A stretch of DNA of 64,000 nt from Marinobacterium sp. LSUCC0821 (lineage in GTDB: Bacteria > Pseudomonadota > Gammaproteobacteria > Pseudomonadales > Balneatricaceae): positions 1,263,501 to 1,327,500 of the forward strand of contig NZ_CP051666.1 in NCBI RefSeq assembly GCF_012848475.1, in the 5' to 3' direction. Shown piece by piece: positions 18,809 through 27,733 of this stretch (position 1 is its first letter; every line of letters begins with the position of its first letter). The notes beneath the pieces are model-generated. The model did not search any database, was not told the DNA's origin, and saw only the letters and a list, made by a program, of their open reading frames with translations. The position numbers and the translations under genes are program-made.

Positions 18809-18835
18809 GAAGATCCCTCATCAAGAGGGATCTTC
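18809..18835. terminator. Hairpin between convergent yciK and ycgN
   Basis: GAAGATCCCTC (18809-18819), a five-base loop and GAGGGATCTTC (18825-18835) form a perfect 11-bp stem. It can serve both directions, but neither side has a strong T tract. Confidence 0.6.
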
Positions 18836-18883
18836 AAACTGTGCTTAAAGCACGCACTCAACCTGTAACACCCTATAAGCAGC

Positions 18884-19324
18884 TCAATCAGGCTCTACTA
18901 CGTAATCGATCAACTCATCCTCTGTGATTTCGTTATCTTTCACTTCGTAGTAGTTCAACACTGAAGCGTCCGCTTCAATGACACTACGAGGATTTCCCGA
19001 GACAAGCGGATGCCATTGAGGTAGCTCATGCCCCTCAAACACCAAACGATAAGCACAACTTTCAGGCAACCAGTGAAAGGCCTCAACATCTTGCGGACGA
19101 AGCTTTACACAACTTGGCTGGCGGGTTGAACGATTCTCGTAATCGGTACATTGGCAGTTATCCGTATCTAAAAGATGACATACAACCGTGGTGTAGAAGA
19201 CCTCTGCAGTGTCCTCATCTTCAACTTTGTGAAGACAACAGAGAGCACAGCCATCACAGAGAGATTCCCACTCGTCGTGACTCATCTGCTCTAACGACTT
19301 ACTGCGCCAGAAAACTTCAGACAT
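18884..19324 (-). CDS. YcgN-family cysteine cluster protein (UPF0260)
   Basis: The 146-residue cytosolic protein carries the conserved cysteine array CDGCALCC near residue 23, [11 protein letters not shown] and the ESCAYR segment, which suggests a metal site. Function is not established. It begins exactly at the end of the YcgL gene, and the pair follows rnd as in many gammaproteobacteria. Confidence 0.9.
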   Translation of the reverse strand: MSEVFWRSKSLEQMSHDEWESLCDGCALCCLHKVEDEDTAEVFYTTVVCHLLDTDNCQCTDYENRSTRQPSCVKLRPQDVEAFHWLPESCAYRLVFEGHELPQWHPLVSGNPRSVIEADASVLNYYEVKDNEITEDELIDYVVEPD

Positions 19325-19611
19325 TAACGGACACCTGTCGAAGGACGGTTCACATGGATATCCAGCATATAGTCCTCTTTAGGTGGCGGCATTTGCAGGT
19401 AGAAACCGCGCTCTTGAATACCGTTCATCACCTTTTCGCTATCAGCACGCGCCAATTTACGCTCTGCTGTTAGCGGCATATCCATCACATGAGACGGTGT
19501 TCCAAACATCTCGCGCAACTCTTCAGGGACACGTTCTAAGCCATCACGCTTATCGACATAGAGATACATCTCATCTTTTTTAGGGCTTCGATAGATGGAG
19601 CAAATTAGCAT
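19324..19611 (-). CDS. YcgL domain protein
   Basis: A 95-residue protein beginning [20 protein letters not shown], with [12 protein letters not shown] and the C-terminal [15 protein letters not shown], all YcgL hallmarks. The fold is known, the biochemical role is not. It overlaps the rnd stop by 7 bases and the ycgN start by 1, so the three genes are probably co-translated. Confidence 0.92.
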   Translation of the reverse strand: MLICSIYRSPKKDEMYLYVDKRDGLERVPEELREMFGTPSHVMDMPLTAERKLARADSEKVMNGIQERGFYLQMPPPKEDYMLDIHVNRPSTGVR

Positions 19612-20792
19612 TTCGACGTCTCGTCCATTTCATTAAAAATTTCAATCAATTTATCGCCAACCAGAGGTCTGCGCCAACCCATCAAAGTGGATGGCAACTC
19701 GTAAAAACCGGTCAACTTTTTAGAGCGAATTACCGCATCGATATCTCGTTTACGTATCAACAGATCCGGTAGGATATTCTGCTCTTCCGCTACTTGCGCA
19801 CCTAGAGCACGAGCCGCTTTTGTATAGGGTTTCAGCCTTGGCGGAATCGGGTAATCGATTGGCTTTGGCGGCTCCATTCGCGCTAGTGCAGCGGCTTGTA
19901 ATGTACAGCGCAGTATCTGCTGATCATGATGGATCATCACATACTTAGTAATACCTTTAATTTTAGCCAACTGACTTTTATTACGTGGCCAGTGGACAAT
20001 CAAATCTTGCAGGACATCATTTGACATTAAGCGATTGCGTGGCATATCCATGATACGAGCTGTTTTTTCACGCCAGATGCAGAGCTCTCGCAGACCAGCG
20101 ATCTGTACATTGTCAAAATGCGATAACTGGGTAAAGCGACGGTAGTACTCGCGAATAGCGGTATCGTCATCAGCGATAGCATTCAACTGCGCCACACTCT
20201 CCTCTTCCATCCACTCCAAACGACCCAACTTCTCTAGTTCACGATCTAAGATCTGAACCACCTCAGCGAGGTAGACCACATCATATGCAGCGTAGAGTTT
20301 TTGACTATCCGTCAGCGGACGTTGCAGCCAATCAGAACGGGTCTCCCCCTTATCTAGATCAACATCAATAGCGCGCTTAATAAGCTTCTGAAGACTCATT
20401 GTAAGCCCCCAACCCGCCAAAGCAGCTGCAATCTGGGTATCGTAAATACGAACAGGCTTAACATTTAAAAGTCTGATGAACAGCTCTAGGTCTTCACTTG
20501 GGGAGTGGAGGACTTTAATCACATCCTCCGAGGTCATTAGCTTCTTTAACGGGTACCAGATGCGAATGGCAGAGGGATCTATCAGATATGACCTCTCTTG
20601 ATCCGCAACTTGAATAAGACCAGGATGCGCCCAGTAGGTCGTGGTTCTTACAAACTCTGTATCCATAACCACGAGGGGCAGTTTGCGCCAACGTGCACAG
20701 TGCTCTTGCAGCGCATCATCTGAATCAATCCAAATAGGATTTTTTGCTGATTCTCTTAGTTTTTCGAAGTTATATCCCTGTAGATCGATCAA
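19605..20792 (-). CDS. rnd: Ribonuclease D
   Basis: RNase D trims tRNA and other small RNA 3' ends. The DEDD exonuclease domain shows DTEFVR, SEDLELF and the YAAYDVVYL motif with the DEDDy tyrosine and aspartate. One or two HRDC domains follow (WREKTARIMDMPRNRLMSN). The 395-residue length is a little above E. coli (375). It lies 1 base after recR. Confidence 0.95.
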   Translation of the reverse strand: MIDLQGYNFEKLRESAKNPIWIDSDDALQEHCARWRKLPLVVMDTEFVRTTTYWAHPGLIQVADQERSYLIDPSAIRIWYPLKKLMTSEDVIKVLHSPSEDLELFIRLLNVKPVRIYDTQIAAALAGWGLTMSLQKLIKRAIDVDLDKGETRSDWLQRPLTDSQKLYAAYDVVYLAEVVQILDRELEKLGRLEWMEEESVAQLNAIADDDTAIREYYRRFTQLSHFDNVQIAGLRELCIWREKTARIMDMPRNRLMSNDVLQDLIVHWPRNKSQLAKIKGITKYVMIHHDQQILRCTLQAAALARMEPPKPIDYPIPPRLKPYTKAARALGAQVAEEQNILPDLLIRKRDIDAVIRSKKLTGFYELPSTLMGWRRPLVGDKLIEIFNEMDETSKC

Positions 20793-20793
20793 A

Positions 20794-21396
20794 CTATCGC
20801 TCCATCTGACGTCGCCCAGCTAGCGCATGCGCGAGCGTCCCGCCATCGACAAATTCTAACTCACCACCCACAGGTACACCGTGCGCTATGCGACTCACTT
20901 TAATATCCAGCGAGCGAAGCTGCTCCGCAATATAGTGAGCAGTAGCTTCACCCTCGACCGTTGGGTTGGTTGCAAGCACAAGCTCCTCAACCTCACCCTG
21001 AAACACACGATCAAGGAGCTGATCGATATTGAGGTCTTCTGGTCCGATACCGTCAATTGGTGAGAGGTGGCCTCCAAGAACAAAGTATAGACCGGAATAT
21101 CCACCTGTTTGCTCAATTGCCATAAGATCGATTGGCGATTCAAGAACACAGAGCGTCTTTCTATCACGTGCAGCGTTATCACATATCTCGCAGACAGTCT
21201 CTTCAGAGAGGGAGTGACACTGTTCACACTCACCAATCCCAGTAGCCGCATCCGAAAGCGCACCACTTATTTGAAGCGCAGCATCACGGTCGCGCTCCAG
21301 TAAATGTAATGCCATGCGCTGTGCCGTTTTCGGGCCAACACCAGGTAGACGACGTAGCGCCTGTATTAGCGCTTCAAGCTTGGGAGTGAGTGACAT
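20794..21396 (-). CDS. recR: Recombination protein RecR
   Basis: RecR, with RecF and RecO, loads RecA at gaps. The 200-residue protein has an HhH segment ([16 protein letters not shown]), a C4 zinc finger ([16 protein letters not shown]), a Toprim domain starting at CVLESPID, and the Walker-B-like C-terminal [15 protein letters not shown]. It follows ybaB after 2 bases, the universal dnaX-ybaB-recR order. Confidence 0.97.
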   Translation of the reverse strand: MSLTPKLEALIQALRRLPGVGPKTAQRMALHLLERDRDAALQISGALSDAATGIGECEQCHSLSEETVCEICDNAARDRKTLCVLESPIDLMAIEQTGGYSGLYFVLGGHLSPIDGIGPEDLNIDQLLDRVFQGEVEELVLATNPTVEGEATAHYIAEQLRSLDIKVSRIAHGVPVGGELEFVDGGTLAHALAGRRQMER

Positions 21397-21398
21397 AA

Positions 21399-21725
21399 TT
21401 AGAACGGCATCTTAAAGCCAGGTGGCATACCCATACCCTGAGTAATCTTACCCATCTTATCTTGGGTGTTGCTCTCAACCTTACGCACTGCATCGTTAAT
21501 AGCCGCAGCAATTAAGTCTTCAAGGATCTCTTTATCCTCTTCCATCAAAGAGTCATCAATCGAGACACGCTTAACATCGTGACGACCGTTCATAAGTATA
21601 GATACAAGACCTGCACCAGCTTCGCCAGTCACCTCAGCGCGAGCAACCTCCTCCTGCGCTTTTTGCATCTCTTCCTGCATCTTTTGGGCATGTTTCATGA
21701 TATTGCCCATACCGCCTTTAAACAT
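21399..21725 (-). CDS. YbaB/EbfC nucleoid-associated protein
   Basis: The 108-residue protein has the methionine-rich start [20 protein letters not shown], an alpha helix rich in Glu/Lys, the [19 protein letters not shown] core and a [12 protein letters not shown] tail. It binds DNA as a dimer with little specificity. It lies 28 bases after dnaX. Confidence 0.95.
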   Translation of the reverse strand: MFKGGMGNIMKHAQKMQEEMQKAQEEVARAEVTGEAGAGLVSILMNGRHDVKRVSIDDSLMEEDKEILEDLIAAAINDAVRKVESNTQDKMGKITQGMGMPPGFKMPF

Positions 21726-21753
21726 CTAACGATCTCCTAATAAAGTTGACCCA

Positions 21754-23901
21754 TCATGGGGCCGATAAAATTGAACCTCGAGGCTCGACTGACAGCTCAT
21801 CCAACTCACCATCAAAGGCCTCAATTAGCTCTTTGACTTTTGAATCTTGCTGCAAATGACGAACAGCCGCTATGCGTCGCTCCTCAGCACGTCGAATACG
21901 GTAGTTAACCGGCGTCTCACGGGACTGCTCAGCCAACTCAAATTGAACCACAACCGGCTCACCAAAGTAGCTATTCAGCGCATCACTGATACGCTGTTGA
22001 TGACTCGCATTGAAAAGCGCCTCTTGCTCTGCTGTGTAGTGAAAACGCAGCTCATTACCTCGAATCGACTCCAGCGACATTGCCTTAGCCAAACTCTCTG
22101 TCATTCCAGTAAGACCCAGAGCACCTACTAACAGCACCCACTGATCTAATGCAAAGCTCGCAAGGGAGAACTGACTCTCCGCAACCACAGCATCTAAACG
22201 CTCACTTACCACCTCTTGATAAGGCTGGGCTTGCACCGGTTTTTCAACAGGGCGCTCAAAGGGAGCAGACACAAGAGACTGCTCAACCTCTTCAACTTCT
22301 GGCAGGTCATAGGTTGCAAGCGGGGTCTCTTCACCGAAAAGATCGACAGCGGTTTCAGACTCAACAACCTCAGTTTCCAACAGAGGCGTCTTGTCATTCA
22401 CTGGCTCTTCAGGCTCAGAAGCAACAGCTTCTAGTGCAGCACTATCAACCTCTACTGGAGTAAGATCTTCATCGGACTCCAGCGAAGCCGATTCGGCCTC
22501 CTCTGAGTCAGCTTCAGACTTTTTTAGCGAATCTTCCTCATAGGCACTCGGCGGCACATCTTCCCAAGGTGGAGGGTCGTAAGGCGCCGAATCCATAGAA
22601 GCAGGCATGACCGACTGCTCACTTAGAGCATTAGTTACTGCAGTGTTCGCTTGCTGTAGCTCTGCATCAGGTTGCGCATTTGCAATAGGCTGTACAGACA
22701 CAGCAGGCGCAGCTGTTTCGACTGGAGCTGGTGCTGGGGCAGAAGTTGCAACGACTGACTGAACGGCAGCCGAAGCTGAGTCAGCTGAACTTGGTGGTGG
22801 ATCCAATGGACGCTGATCTGCAGGTCGGAAGGCCAGCATACGAAGAAGCGTCATCTCCAACGCTTCACGTGGATTAGGATTCATCGGTAGATCTTTGCGG
22901 CCCGTCAACGCAATCTGGTAGTAGAGCTGAATCTCTTCAGCACGGACTCGCTGCGCTAAAGACTGAACCTGCTGCTGATCGCCTAGACTGTTATCAATCG
23001 CTTCTGGCACAACCTGACAAACAGCAACACGATGCAGAATCGAGATCATCTCAGCCAGCACCCCACCGAAATCAGGCGAAAACTCGGCCATAGCTGCGAT
23101 TCGATTAATAATGCCTTTACCATCTCCAGCAACCAACGAATCAAGCAACTCAAAGACCAAACGGTGATCGATGGTGCCTAACATAGCGCGCACATCATCT
23201 TCACGGAGCGAACCTGAACCAAAGGCGATAGCCTGATCTGTAAGACTCAATGCGTCACGCATCGAGCCCTCAGCAGAGCGCGCAATCAGCCACAGGGAAG
23301 CGTCATCGAATGGGATCTTCTCTTCACCTAAGACAAATTGAAGATGCGAGACGATCTTCTCAGGCGCCATATTCTTCAAGTTGAACTGCAGACAGCGACT
23401 TAGGATAGTGACCGGTAGTTTCTGCGGATCAGTTGTCGCCAGAAGGAATTTGATGTGCGGCGGCGGCTCTTCCAACGTCTTCAACAAGGCGTTGAATGAC
23501 GAGGTCGAGAGCATATGCACCTCGTCTATCAGATAGACTTTGTAACGACCTTGGGTCGGAGCATATTGAACATTCTCAAGCAGCTCTCGAGTATCTTCTA
23601 CCTTAGTGCGCGATGCTGCATCGACCTCAATCAGATCGACAAAACGTCCCTCAGCAATTTCGGTACAGGCACTACACTTACCACAGGGTTCAGAGCTAAC
23701 ACCCTCTTCACAGTTCAGCGCTTTTGCAAAGAGACGTGCGATCGACGTTTTACCGACACCACGTGTGCCAGTAAAAAGATATGCATGGTGCAAACGGTCT
23801 TCATCAAGAGCGTTAACCAACGCTTTAAGCACATGCTCCTGCCCCACCGTCTCAACAAATCGACGAGGGCGCCATTTACGTGCTAATACCTGATAACTCA
23901 T
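21754..23901 (-). CDS. dnaX: DNA polymerase III tau subunit (and probable gamma by frameshift)
   Basis: DnaX drives the clamp loader. The 715-residue tau reading has Walker A GTRGVGKTS (45-53), a zinc site of Cys-64, 73, 76 and 79, Walker B LIDEVHML (124-131) and an SRC motif. After residue 370 comes a linker rich in Pro, Ala and Glu of about 200 residues, then the tau-specific C-terminal part (QWVLLVGALGLTGMTESLAK onward), which in E. coli contacts DnaB and the polymerase. A slippery site inside the linker should also yield a 462-residue gamma. The gene follows the 4.5S RNA gene on the same strand. Confidence 0.97.
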   Translation of the reverse strand: MSYQVLARKWRPRRFVETVGQEHVLKALVNALDEDRLHHAYLFTGTRGVGKTSIARLFAKALNCEEGVSSEPCGKCSACTEIAEGRFVDLIEVDAASRTKVEDTRELLENVQYAPTQGRYKVYLIDEVHMLSTSSFNALLKTLEEPPPHIKFLLATTDPQKLPVTILSRCLQFNLKNMAPEKIVSHLQFVLGEEKIPFDDASLWLIARSAEGSMRDALSLTDQAIAFGSGSLREDDVRAMLGTIDHRLVFELLDSLVAGDGKGIINRIAAMAEFSPDFGGVLAEMISILHRVAVCQVVPEAIDNSLGDQQQVQSLAQRVRAEEIQLYYQIALTGRKDLPMNPNPREALEMTLLRMLAFRPADQRPLDPPPSSADSASAAVQSVVATSAPAPAPVETAAPAVSVQPIANAQPDAELQQANTAVTNALSEQSVMPASMDSAPYDPPPWEDVPPSAYEEDSLKKSEADSEEAESASLESDEDLTPVEVDSAALEAVASEPEEPVNDKTPLLETEVVESETAVDLFGEETPLATYDLPEVEEVEQSLVSAPFERPVEKPVQAQPYQEVVSERLDAVVAESQFSLASFALDQWVLLVGALGLTGMTESLAKAMSLESIRGNELRFHYTAEQEALFNASHQQRISDALNSYFGEPVVVQFELAEQSRETPVNYRIRRAEERRIAAVRHLQQDSKVKELIEAFDGELDELSVEPRGSILSAP
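22475..22539 (-). other. Programmed -1 ribosomal frameshift signal in dnaX
   Basis: Reading 5' to 3' on the reverse strand: GAGGA (22539-22535), nine bases, the slippery heptamer A AAA AAG (22525-22519), nine bases, then a two-part stem. The outer GACTCAG (22509-22503) pairs with CT-GAGTC (22482-22475, one bulged G). The inner GAGGCC (22500-22495) pairs with GGCTTC (22489-22484) around a GAATC loop. After slippage the next codons are GTC and TGA, so gamma would end Lys-Lys-Val at residue 462. E. coli dnaX has the same heptamer, an upstream Shine-Dalgarno-like element, a downstream hairpin and a near-immediate UGA. Confidence 0.85.
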
Positions 23902-23995
23902 CCTATCCCCAATGGTCGGAAAAATTTTAACCCGATACTAACATTTATCGCGTGACAGGGAGAGTCTAAGAGAGGGAAAAATTGCCAGAAATGGA

Positions 23996-24105
23996 GATGG
24001 CCCTACCAGCCACATCCCGGCACATGATTTGACTGCTGTGGCTGCTCCCTTCCGGGCCTGACCAGGTTCACAATCTATCATTGCGGGAGGACCAATAGAG
24101 CCACC
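23996..24105 (-). ncRNA. ffs: 4.5S RNA of the signal recognition particle
   Basis: The reverse strand reads as a close match to E. coli 4.5S RNA: a 5' end GGTGGCTCT that pairs fully with the 3' end AGGGCCATC, TTGGTCCTCCCGCAA, the Ffh-binding GGTCAGGCCCGGAAGGGAGC with the GGAA tetraloop and symmetrical internal loop, and GTGCCGGGATGTGGCTGG. About 110 bases. It lies just upstream of dnaX. Confidence 0.95.
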
Positions 24106-24131
24106 ACAAATAACCTCAAAGAGGAGCACGA

Positions 24132-24160
24132 AGTATAAGCACCCCAAGGCGCTATTGCAA
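24132..24160 (-). promoter_or_regulatory. Sigma-70 promoter for the 4.5S RNA
   Basis: On the reverse strand TTGCAA (24160-24155) and TATACT (24137-24132) are exactly 17 bases apart. Transcription would begin near 24125, some 20 bases before the mature 5' end. The -35 box overlaps the end of the LysE-family gene. Confidence 0.75.
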
Positions 24161-24769
24161 ACCTCCGTAGACCATAACAGCTGCCAATAACACCAAGGCG
24201 ATCGCCATACCTCTATTCACCTGTCGCTCATATCGCTGCAACAGATCTAAGCTCTTTCTGGAGCTAAGCAGAAGCGAAACGATAATGTACCAACTGGTAT
24301 CTGTCACCCAAGGGGTCACGACAAGAAGGGACTGAGTTGCAAAGTCTGCATTACTTCCGACAAATGGCGAGAAGATCGCGATAAAGAAGAGCATGAGCTT
24401 GGGGTTAAAGGTAGCAATGACTGCCCCATCTCGAATTGCCTGCCAATAGGTGGTTCTGGCACGCTGCTCTGGATCGATCTTCATCGTGCCACTTTGCCAA
24501 GCACCGCGTGCCATATTCAGCAAATAGAGGACAGCCACAACGGTTAACAACACCTCCATCCAAGGCAGGGCTGATAGAAGCTGACTCAACCCAATAACTG
24601 TGAGTAGCGCCCAGCCACCTACCATAGCACCATGAGAGATAGCCGTTAGTACGCCATGTACTCGCGACCCATTCAACGCCTGGTTAATAACCACCAGAAG
24701 ACTAGGACCTGGCGACACCGCACCCAAGGTACAGACCAACGCCAATGTTAACCACTCAACTAAGCTCAC
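24152..24769 (-). CDS. LysE-family amino acid exporter
   Basis: This inner-membrane protein of about 205 residues has six hydrophobic segments and the family signature GAVSPGPSLLVVINQAL near the N-terminus, followed by LTAISHGAMVGGW and FNPKLMLFFIAIFSPF. Such proteins export amino acids or homoserine-lactone-like solutes; the substrate is not evident. The start is GTG at 24769, with GAGG upstream; the longer reading to 24913 would run into the opposite gene and gives an unrelated N-terminus. Confidence 0.85.
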   Translation of the reverse strand: MSLVEWLTLALVCTLGAVSPGPSLLVVINQALNGSRVHGVLTAISHGAMVGGWALLTVIGLSQLLSALPWMEVLLTVVAVLYLLNMARGAWQSGTMKIDPEQRARTTYWQAIRDGAVIATFNPKLMLFFIAIFSPFVGSNADFATQSLLVVTPWVTDTSWYIIVSLLLSSRKSLDLLQRYERQVNRGMAIALVLLAAVMVYGGLQ

Positions 24770-24827
24770 ACATACCTCACTCAAATGATAGAATCGCGCT
24801 AGTTTAAGTTTTATCAGAGCAGGTGTC

Positions 24828-25367
24828 ATGGCAGGTTCACTAAAAGACCAACTTTTGAAAGCAGGTTTAGCCAATAAACAGCAGGCTAAAAAAGCTTCAA
24901 TTGAGCAGCGCAAAGAGAAAAAAAATATTTCTCAGGTTTCACTGGAAAAAGCAGAAAGTGAAGCTAGACTAAAAAAACAGCGCGAAGAAAAAGCTGCTCA
25001 AGATCGTGCACTCAACCAAGCACGTGACACCGCGGCACACGAGCGCGCTATTGATGCCCAAGTAAAACAACTCATTGAGCATCACAAAATCAGAATTAGT
25101 GATAAGGCAGAAACGAAGTACCAGTTTGTCGACGGGACTGCCATCAAACAGATTTGGGTCGATTCGGCGCATGTAACACAACTCGTTCGATCTCAAATAA
25201 GAATCGCCAGGGACGGCGATCAATACTCACTGATTCCTGCCATCGTAGCGGCTCGTATTGAAGAGCGCCGCCCAGAGAGAGTTATTCCACTCTCCAGTGA
25301 TCAACAGACTAGTGATGAAGATGACCCATATGCTGACTACGTCATACCTGATGACTTAATGTGGTGA
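24828..25367 (+). CDS. DUF2058 (YaiL-like) protein
   Basis: The 179-residue protein opens MAGSLKDQLLKAGLANKQQAKKA, typical of DUF2058, then a highly charged Lys/Glu/Gln coiled coil to about residue 85, and a compact C-terminal part with KYQFVDGTAIKQIWV. Family members are called nucleic-acid-associated but have no proven activity. It is a single gene, transcribed away from the LysE-family gene and convergent with alr. Confidence 0.88.
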   Translation: MAGSLKDQLLKAGLANKQQAKKASIEQRKEKKNISQVSLEKAESEARLKKQREEKAAQDRALNQARDTAAHERAIDAQVKQLIEHHKIRISDKAETKYQFVDGTAIKQIWVDSAHVTQLVRSQIRIARDGDQYSLIPAIVAARIEERRPERVIPLSSDQQTSDEDDPYADYVIPDDLMW

Positions 25368-25373
25368 TTGGAA

Positions 25374-26441
25374 TCAATCAAGATATTGCCGTGGCACTCG
25401 CGCGGTTAAACCTGCAAACAGGGTGTAATCAATGGTGCCACAGCATTGCGCTACTCGATCAGCGATTAACTCAGGTCCAAACATCACCGCTTCAGAGCCA
25501 ATTTGAACATCTGAAATGTGAGTCACATCGGCTGTAATCATATCCATTGAAACTCGACCAACAATTGGAGCCTCCTGTCCATTAATAAGCACAGGAGTAC
25601 CGGGGGCTGCATGACGAGGATAACCATCAGCGTAGCCTACAGCCAAAGTCGCTATTCGATGTGTACGTTCAGCAGTAAATGAAGCGCCATATCCAACCGA
25701 CTCACCCGCCTCGATATCACGAAGCGCAATGACATCTGTACGCAGTCGCATTGCAGGCTGTAAATCACCTAAACCACGAACACTTGGGGTACCACCATAG
25801 AGAGCAATACCCAAACGCTGCCAGCTATTTTCAGGAGCAAGAGCTGTAAAAATTGCAGCAGAGTTAGAGAGACTCGTTAAACGAGATGACGGCAGATCAA
25901 AACGCTGTTTAGCCTCAAAATTCTCCTCTCGCTCTGGATCATCAGCACAAGCAAAATGAGTCATAACAACCACCTCCGGCATACCGGAGATCGACTCAAT
26001 CCGCTGGATAAAAGAGGCAACATCAACAGGATTAACACCTAATCGATGCATACCTGTATCTACCTTTAGCCACACCAGTGGGCGATAGGAGCCTTGAAAA
26101 TCAAATGAGCTCAACCAGGCAAGCTGATGTTCTGAGTGAATCACCATCCATAGTTGATGCTGCTCCACTAGGGCCAACTCAGATTGTTCAAACACTCCTT
26201 CCAATAGCAAGATCGGCAAATCAATACCTGCTAAACGAAGCTGAAGCGCCTCTTCAATAGAGGCAACACCTAGCGCATCTGCAAGACCCACTAGGCTGTT
26301 AGCCACCTCCACTGCACCATGTCCATAAGCATTCGCCTTAACAACCGCCATCGTCTTGGCAGCAGGATTCGCATGCCTAGCAAGGGCGAGATTATGGCGA
26401 ATAGCCTTAAGATCTATCTGTGCAATTAGAGGTCTAGACAT
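25374..26441 (-). CDS. alr: Alanine racemase
   Basis: Alr supplies D-alanine for peptidoglycan. The 355-residue PLP enzyme shows the cofactor lysine in AVVKANAYGHG, LWLKVDTGMHRLG (as VWLKVDTGMHRLG), the catalytic tyrosine in VGYGASFTA, and VGRVSMDMITAD. It lies 2 bases after ridA, so the two are probably an operon. Confidence 0.96.
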   Translation of the reverse strand: MSRPLIAQIDLKAIRHNLALARHANPAAKTMAVVKANAYGHGAVEVANSLVGLADALGVASIEEALQLRLAGIDLPILLLEGVFEQSELALVEQHQLWMVIHSEHQLAWLSSFDFQGSYRPLVWLKVDTGMHRLGVNPVDVASFIQRIESISGMPEVVVMTHFACADDPEREENFEAKQRFDLPSSRLTSLSNSAAIFTALAPENSWQRLGIALYGGTPSVRGLGDLQPAMRLRTDVIALRDIEAGESVGYGASFTAERTHRIATLAVGYADGYPRHAAPGTPVLINGQEAPIVGRVSMDMITADVTHISDVQIGSEAVMFGPELIADRVAQCCGTIDYTLFAGLTARVPRQYLD

Positions 26442-26443
26442 AG

Positions 26444-26833
26444 TTAGTCAGCAATCACCATGACACCATCAATTTCGATATCAACTGACTTAGGCAGCTC
26501 TTTTACAGCAAAGGCTGCACGTGCCGGATAGGGCTCATCAAAGTAACGCGCCATCACCTCATTAACCTTAGCGAAATGGCTCATATCTGAAAGAAGAATC
26601 GTTAGCTTCACTACATCGTTAAGATTACCACCCGCTGCGTCGGCTACAGCTTTAAGGTTTTCAAAAACACGTACAGCCTGCGCTTCAAAGCTCTCCGTCA
26701 CCAACTCCATTGTTTCGGGGATCAAAGGAATTTGACCTGAAAGGTAGACGGTATTACCCACTTTCACAGCTTGCGAGTAGGTACCGATGGCTGCTGGAGC
26801 ATTAGGTGTAGAGATAGTACTGCGGTTAGACAT
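26444..26833 (-). CDS. ridA: RidA-family enamine/imine deaminase
   Basis: RidA hydrolyses reactive 2-aminoacrylate-type enamines released by PLP enzymes. The 129-residue protein has [19 protein letters not shown], the catalytic arginine in EPYPARAAF and the final glutamate-bearing [10 protein letters not shown]. Pairing with alr, a PLP enzyme, fits this detoxifying role. Confidence 0.94.
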   Translation of the reverse strand: MSNRSTISTPNAPAAIGTYSQAVKVGNTVYLSGQIPLIPETMELVTESFEAQAVRVFENLKAVADAAGGNLNDVVKLTILLSDMSHFAKVNEVMARYFDEPYPARAAFAVKELPKSVDIEIDGVMVIAD

Positions 26834-26935
26834 GCCTTATTCCTTAACAATGTGACATAAAAGATGTTTGCCATTATCGCAGTAATCTCGGCTCTGACAA
26901 GTTATCATTGCGACGGCTAATAGGAATCAAACGAC

Positions 26936-27691
26936 ATGAAACGTATCGACCAACTCCTCGTTGATAAAGGGCACTGCGCTAGCCGTGCACAGGCTCAACG
27001 CGTCCTTAAAGAGGGTCGCGTCTTAGTAGATGATTGCAACATCACTAAAGCAAGCACCAAAGTCAGCGAAGAGAGCAGCATTACGATAGCGTTTGATGAG
27101 AGCGATCAGTACGTGTCTCGCGGCGCATTGAAACTAAAAGGCGCCACGGAGATTGCACAGCTCGATTTTACCGACCTATGCGCAATTGATGTCGGGCAGT
27201 CCACCGGTGGTTTTACAGACTACCTATTGCAGCACGGAGCTCAGTTCGTGTTGGGTATTGAGGTAGGTCACGATCAACTAGCAACTTCACTTAAAGATGA
27301 TCCACGCGTGCTATGTATAGAAGGCTATAACGCACGAAACCTTGAACCCAACCTGATAGAACACTCACCGACTAAGCGGTTTGATATTGCGGTAATGGAT
27401 GTCTCATTCATCTCACAGAAACTGATACTACCCGGCCTATGCGCTCTGCTTGATAAAGGCGCTAGACTCATCACATTGGTAAAACCTCAGTTTGAGCTGG
27501 GCCCTGAACATATAGGAAAAGGCGGCATTGTTAGATCGACTAACTTATATGGGACGCTAGAGAGAGAATTCAAAACTCTCGTTAGTGAGCTTGGTATGCG
27601 TGTTGAGCACTATATCGAGAGCCCGATAAAGGGCGGGGATGGCAATATTGAGTTTCTACTCATTGCAATAAAAGACCCGCTACCCCACTAG
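26936..27691 (+). CDS. TlyA-family rRNA 2'-O-methyltransferase
   Basis: The 251-residue protein has an N-terminal S4 RNA-binding domain (RIDQLLVDKGHCASRAQAQR) and an FtsJ-like methyltransferase with DVGQSTGGFTDYLL, GIEVGHDQL, MDVSFIS and LVKPQFELG. TlyA enzymes methylate 16S C1409 and/or 23S C1920 and affect capreomycin sensitivity; older annotations say haemolysin. The usual DVGASTGG reads DVGQSTGG. It occupies the spot downstream of ftsZ where lpxC normally lies, on the opposite strand. Confidence 0.92.
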   Translation: MKRIDQLLVDKGHCASRAQAQRVLKEGRVLVDDCNITKASTKVSEESSITIAFDESDQYVSRGALKLKGATEIAQLDFTDLCAIDVGQSTGGFTDYLLQHGAQFVLGIEVGHDQLATSLKDDPRVLCIEGYNARNLEPNLIEHSPTKRFDIAVMDVSFISQKLILPGLCALLDKGARLITLVKPQFELGPEHIGKGGIVRSTNLYGTLEREFKTLVSELGMRVEHYIESPIKGGDGNIEFLLIAIKDPLPH

Positions 27692-27701
27692 GGGGAGCGG
27701 G
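27676..27701 (-). terminator. Intrinsic terminator of the ftsAZ transcript
   Basis: CCCGCTACCCC and GGGGGAGCGGG form a 10-bp stem with one mismatch around ACTA. Read on the reverse strand it is followed by TCTTTTATT, a fair T tract. It overlaps the 3' end of the TlyA gene. Confidence 0.7.
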
Positions 27702-27733
27702 AAACCTGGACGGTTTAAAAAGGTTTGCTAGGC

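Noticed and set aside
24770-24913. N-terminal extension of the LysE-family gene
   Set aside because: It overlaps the divergent DUF2058 gene and its promoter space; the family begins at the GTG at 24769, which has a ribosome site.
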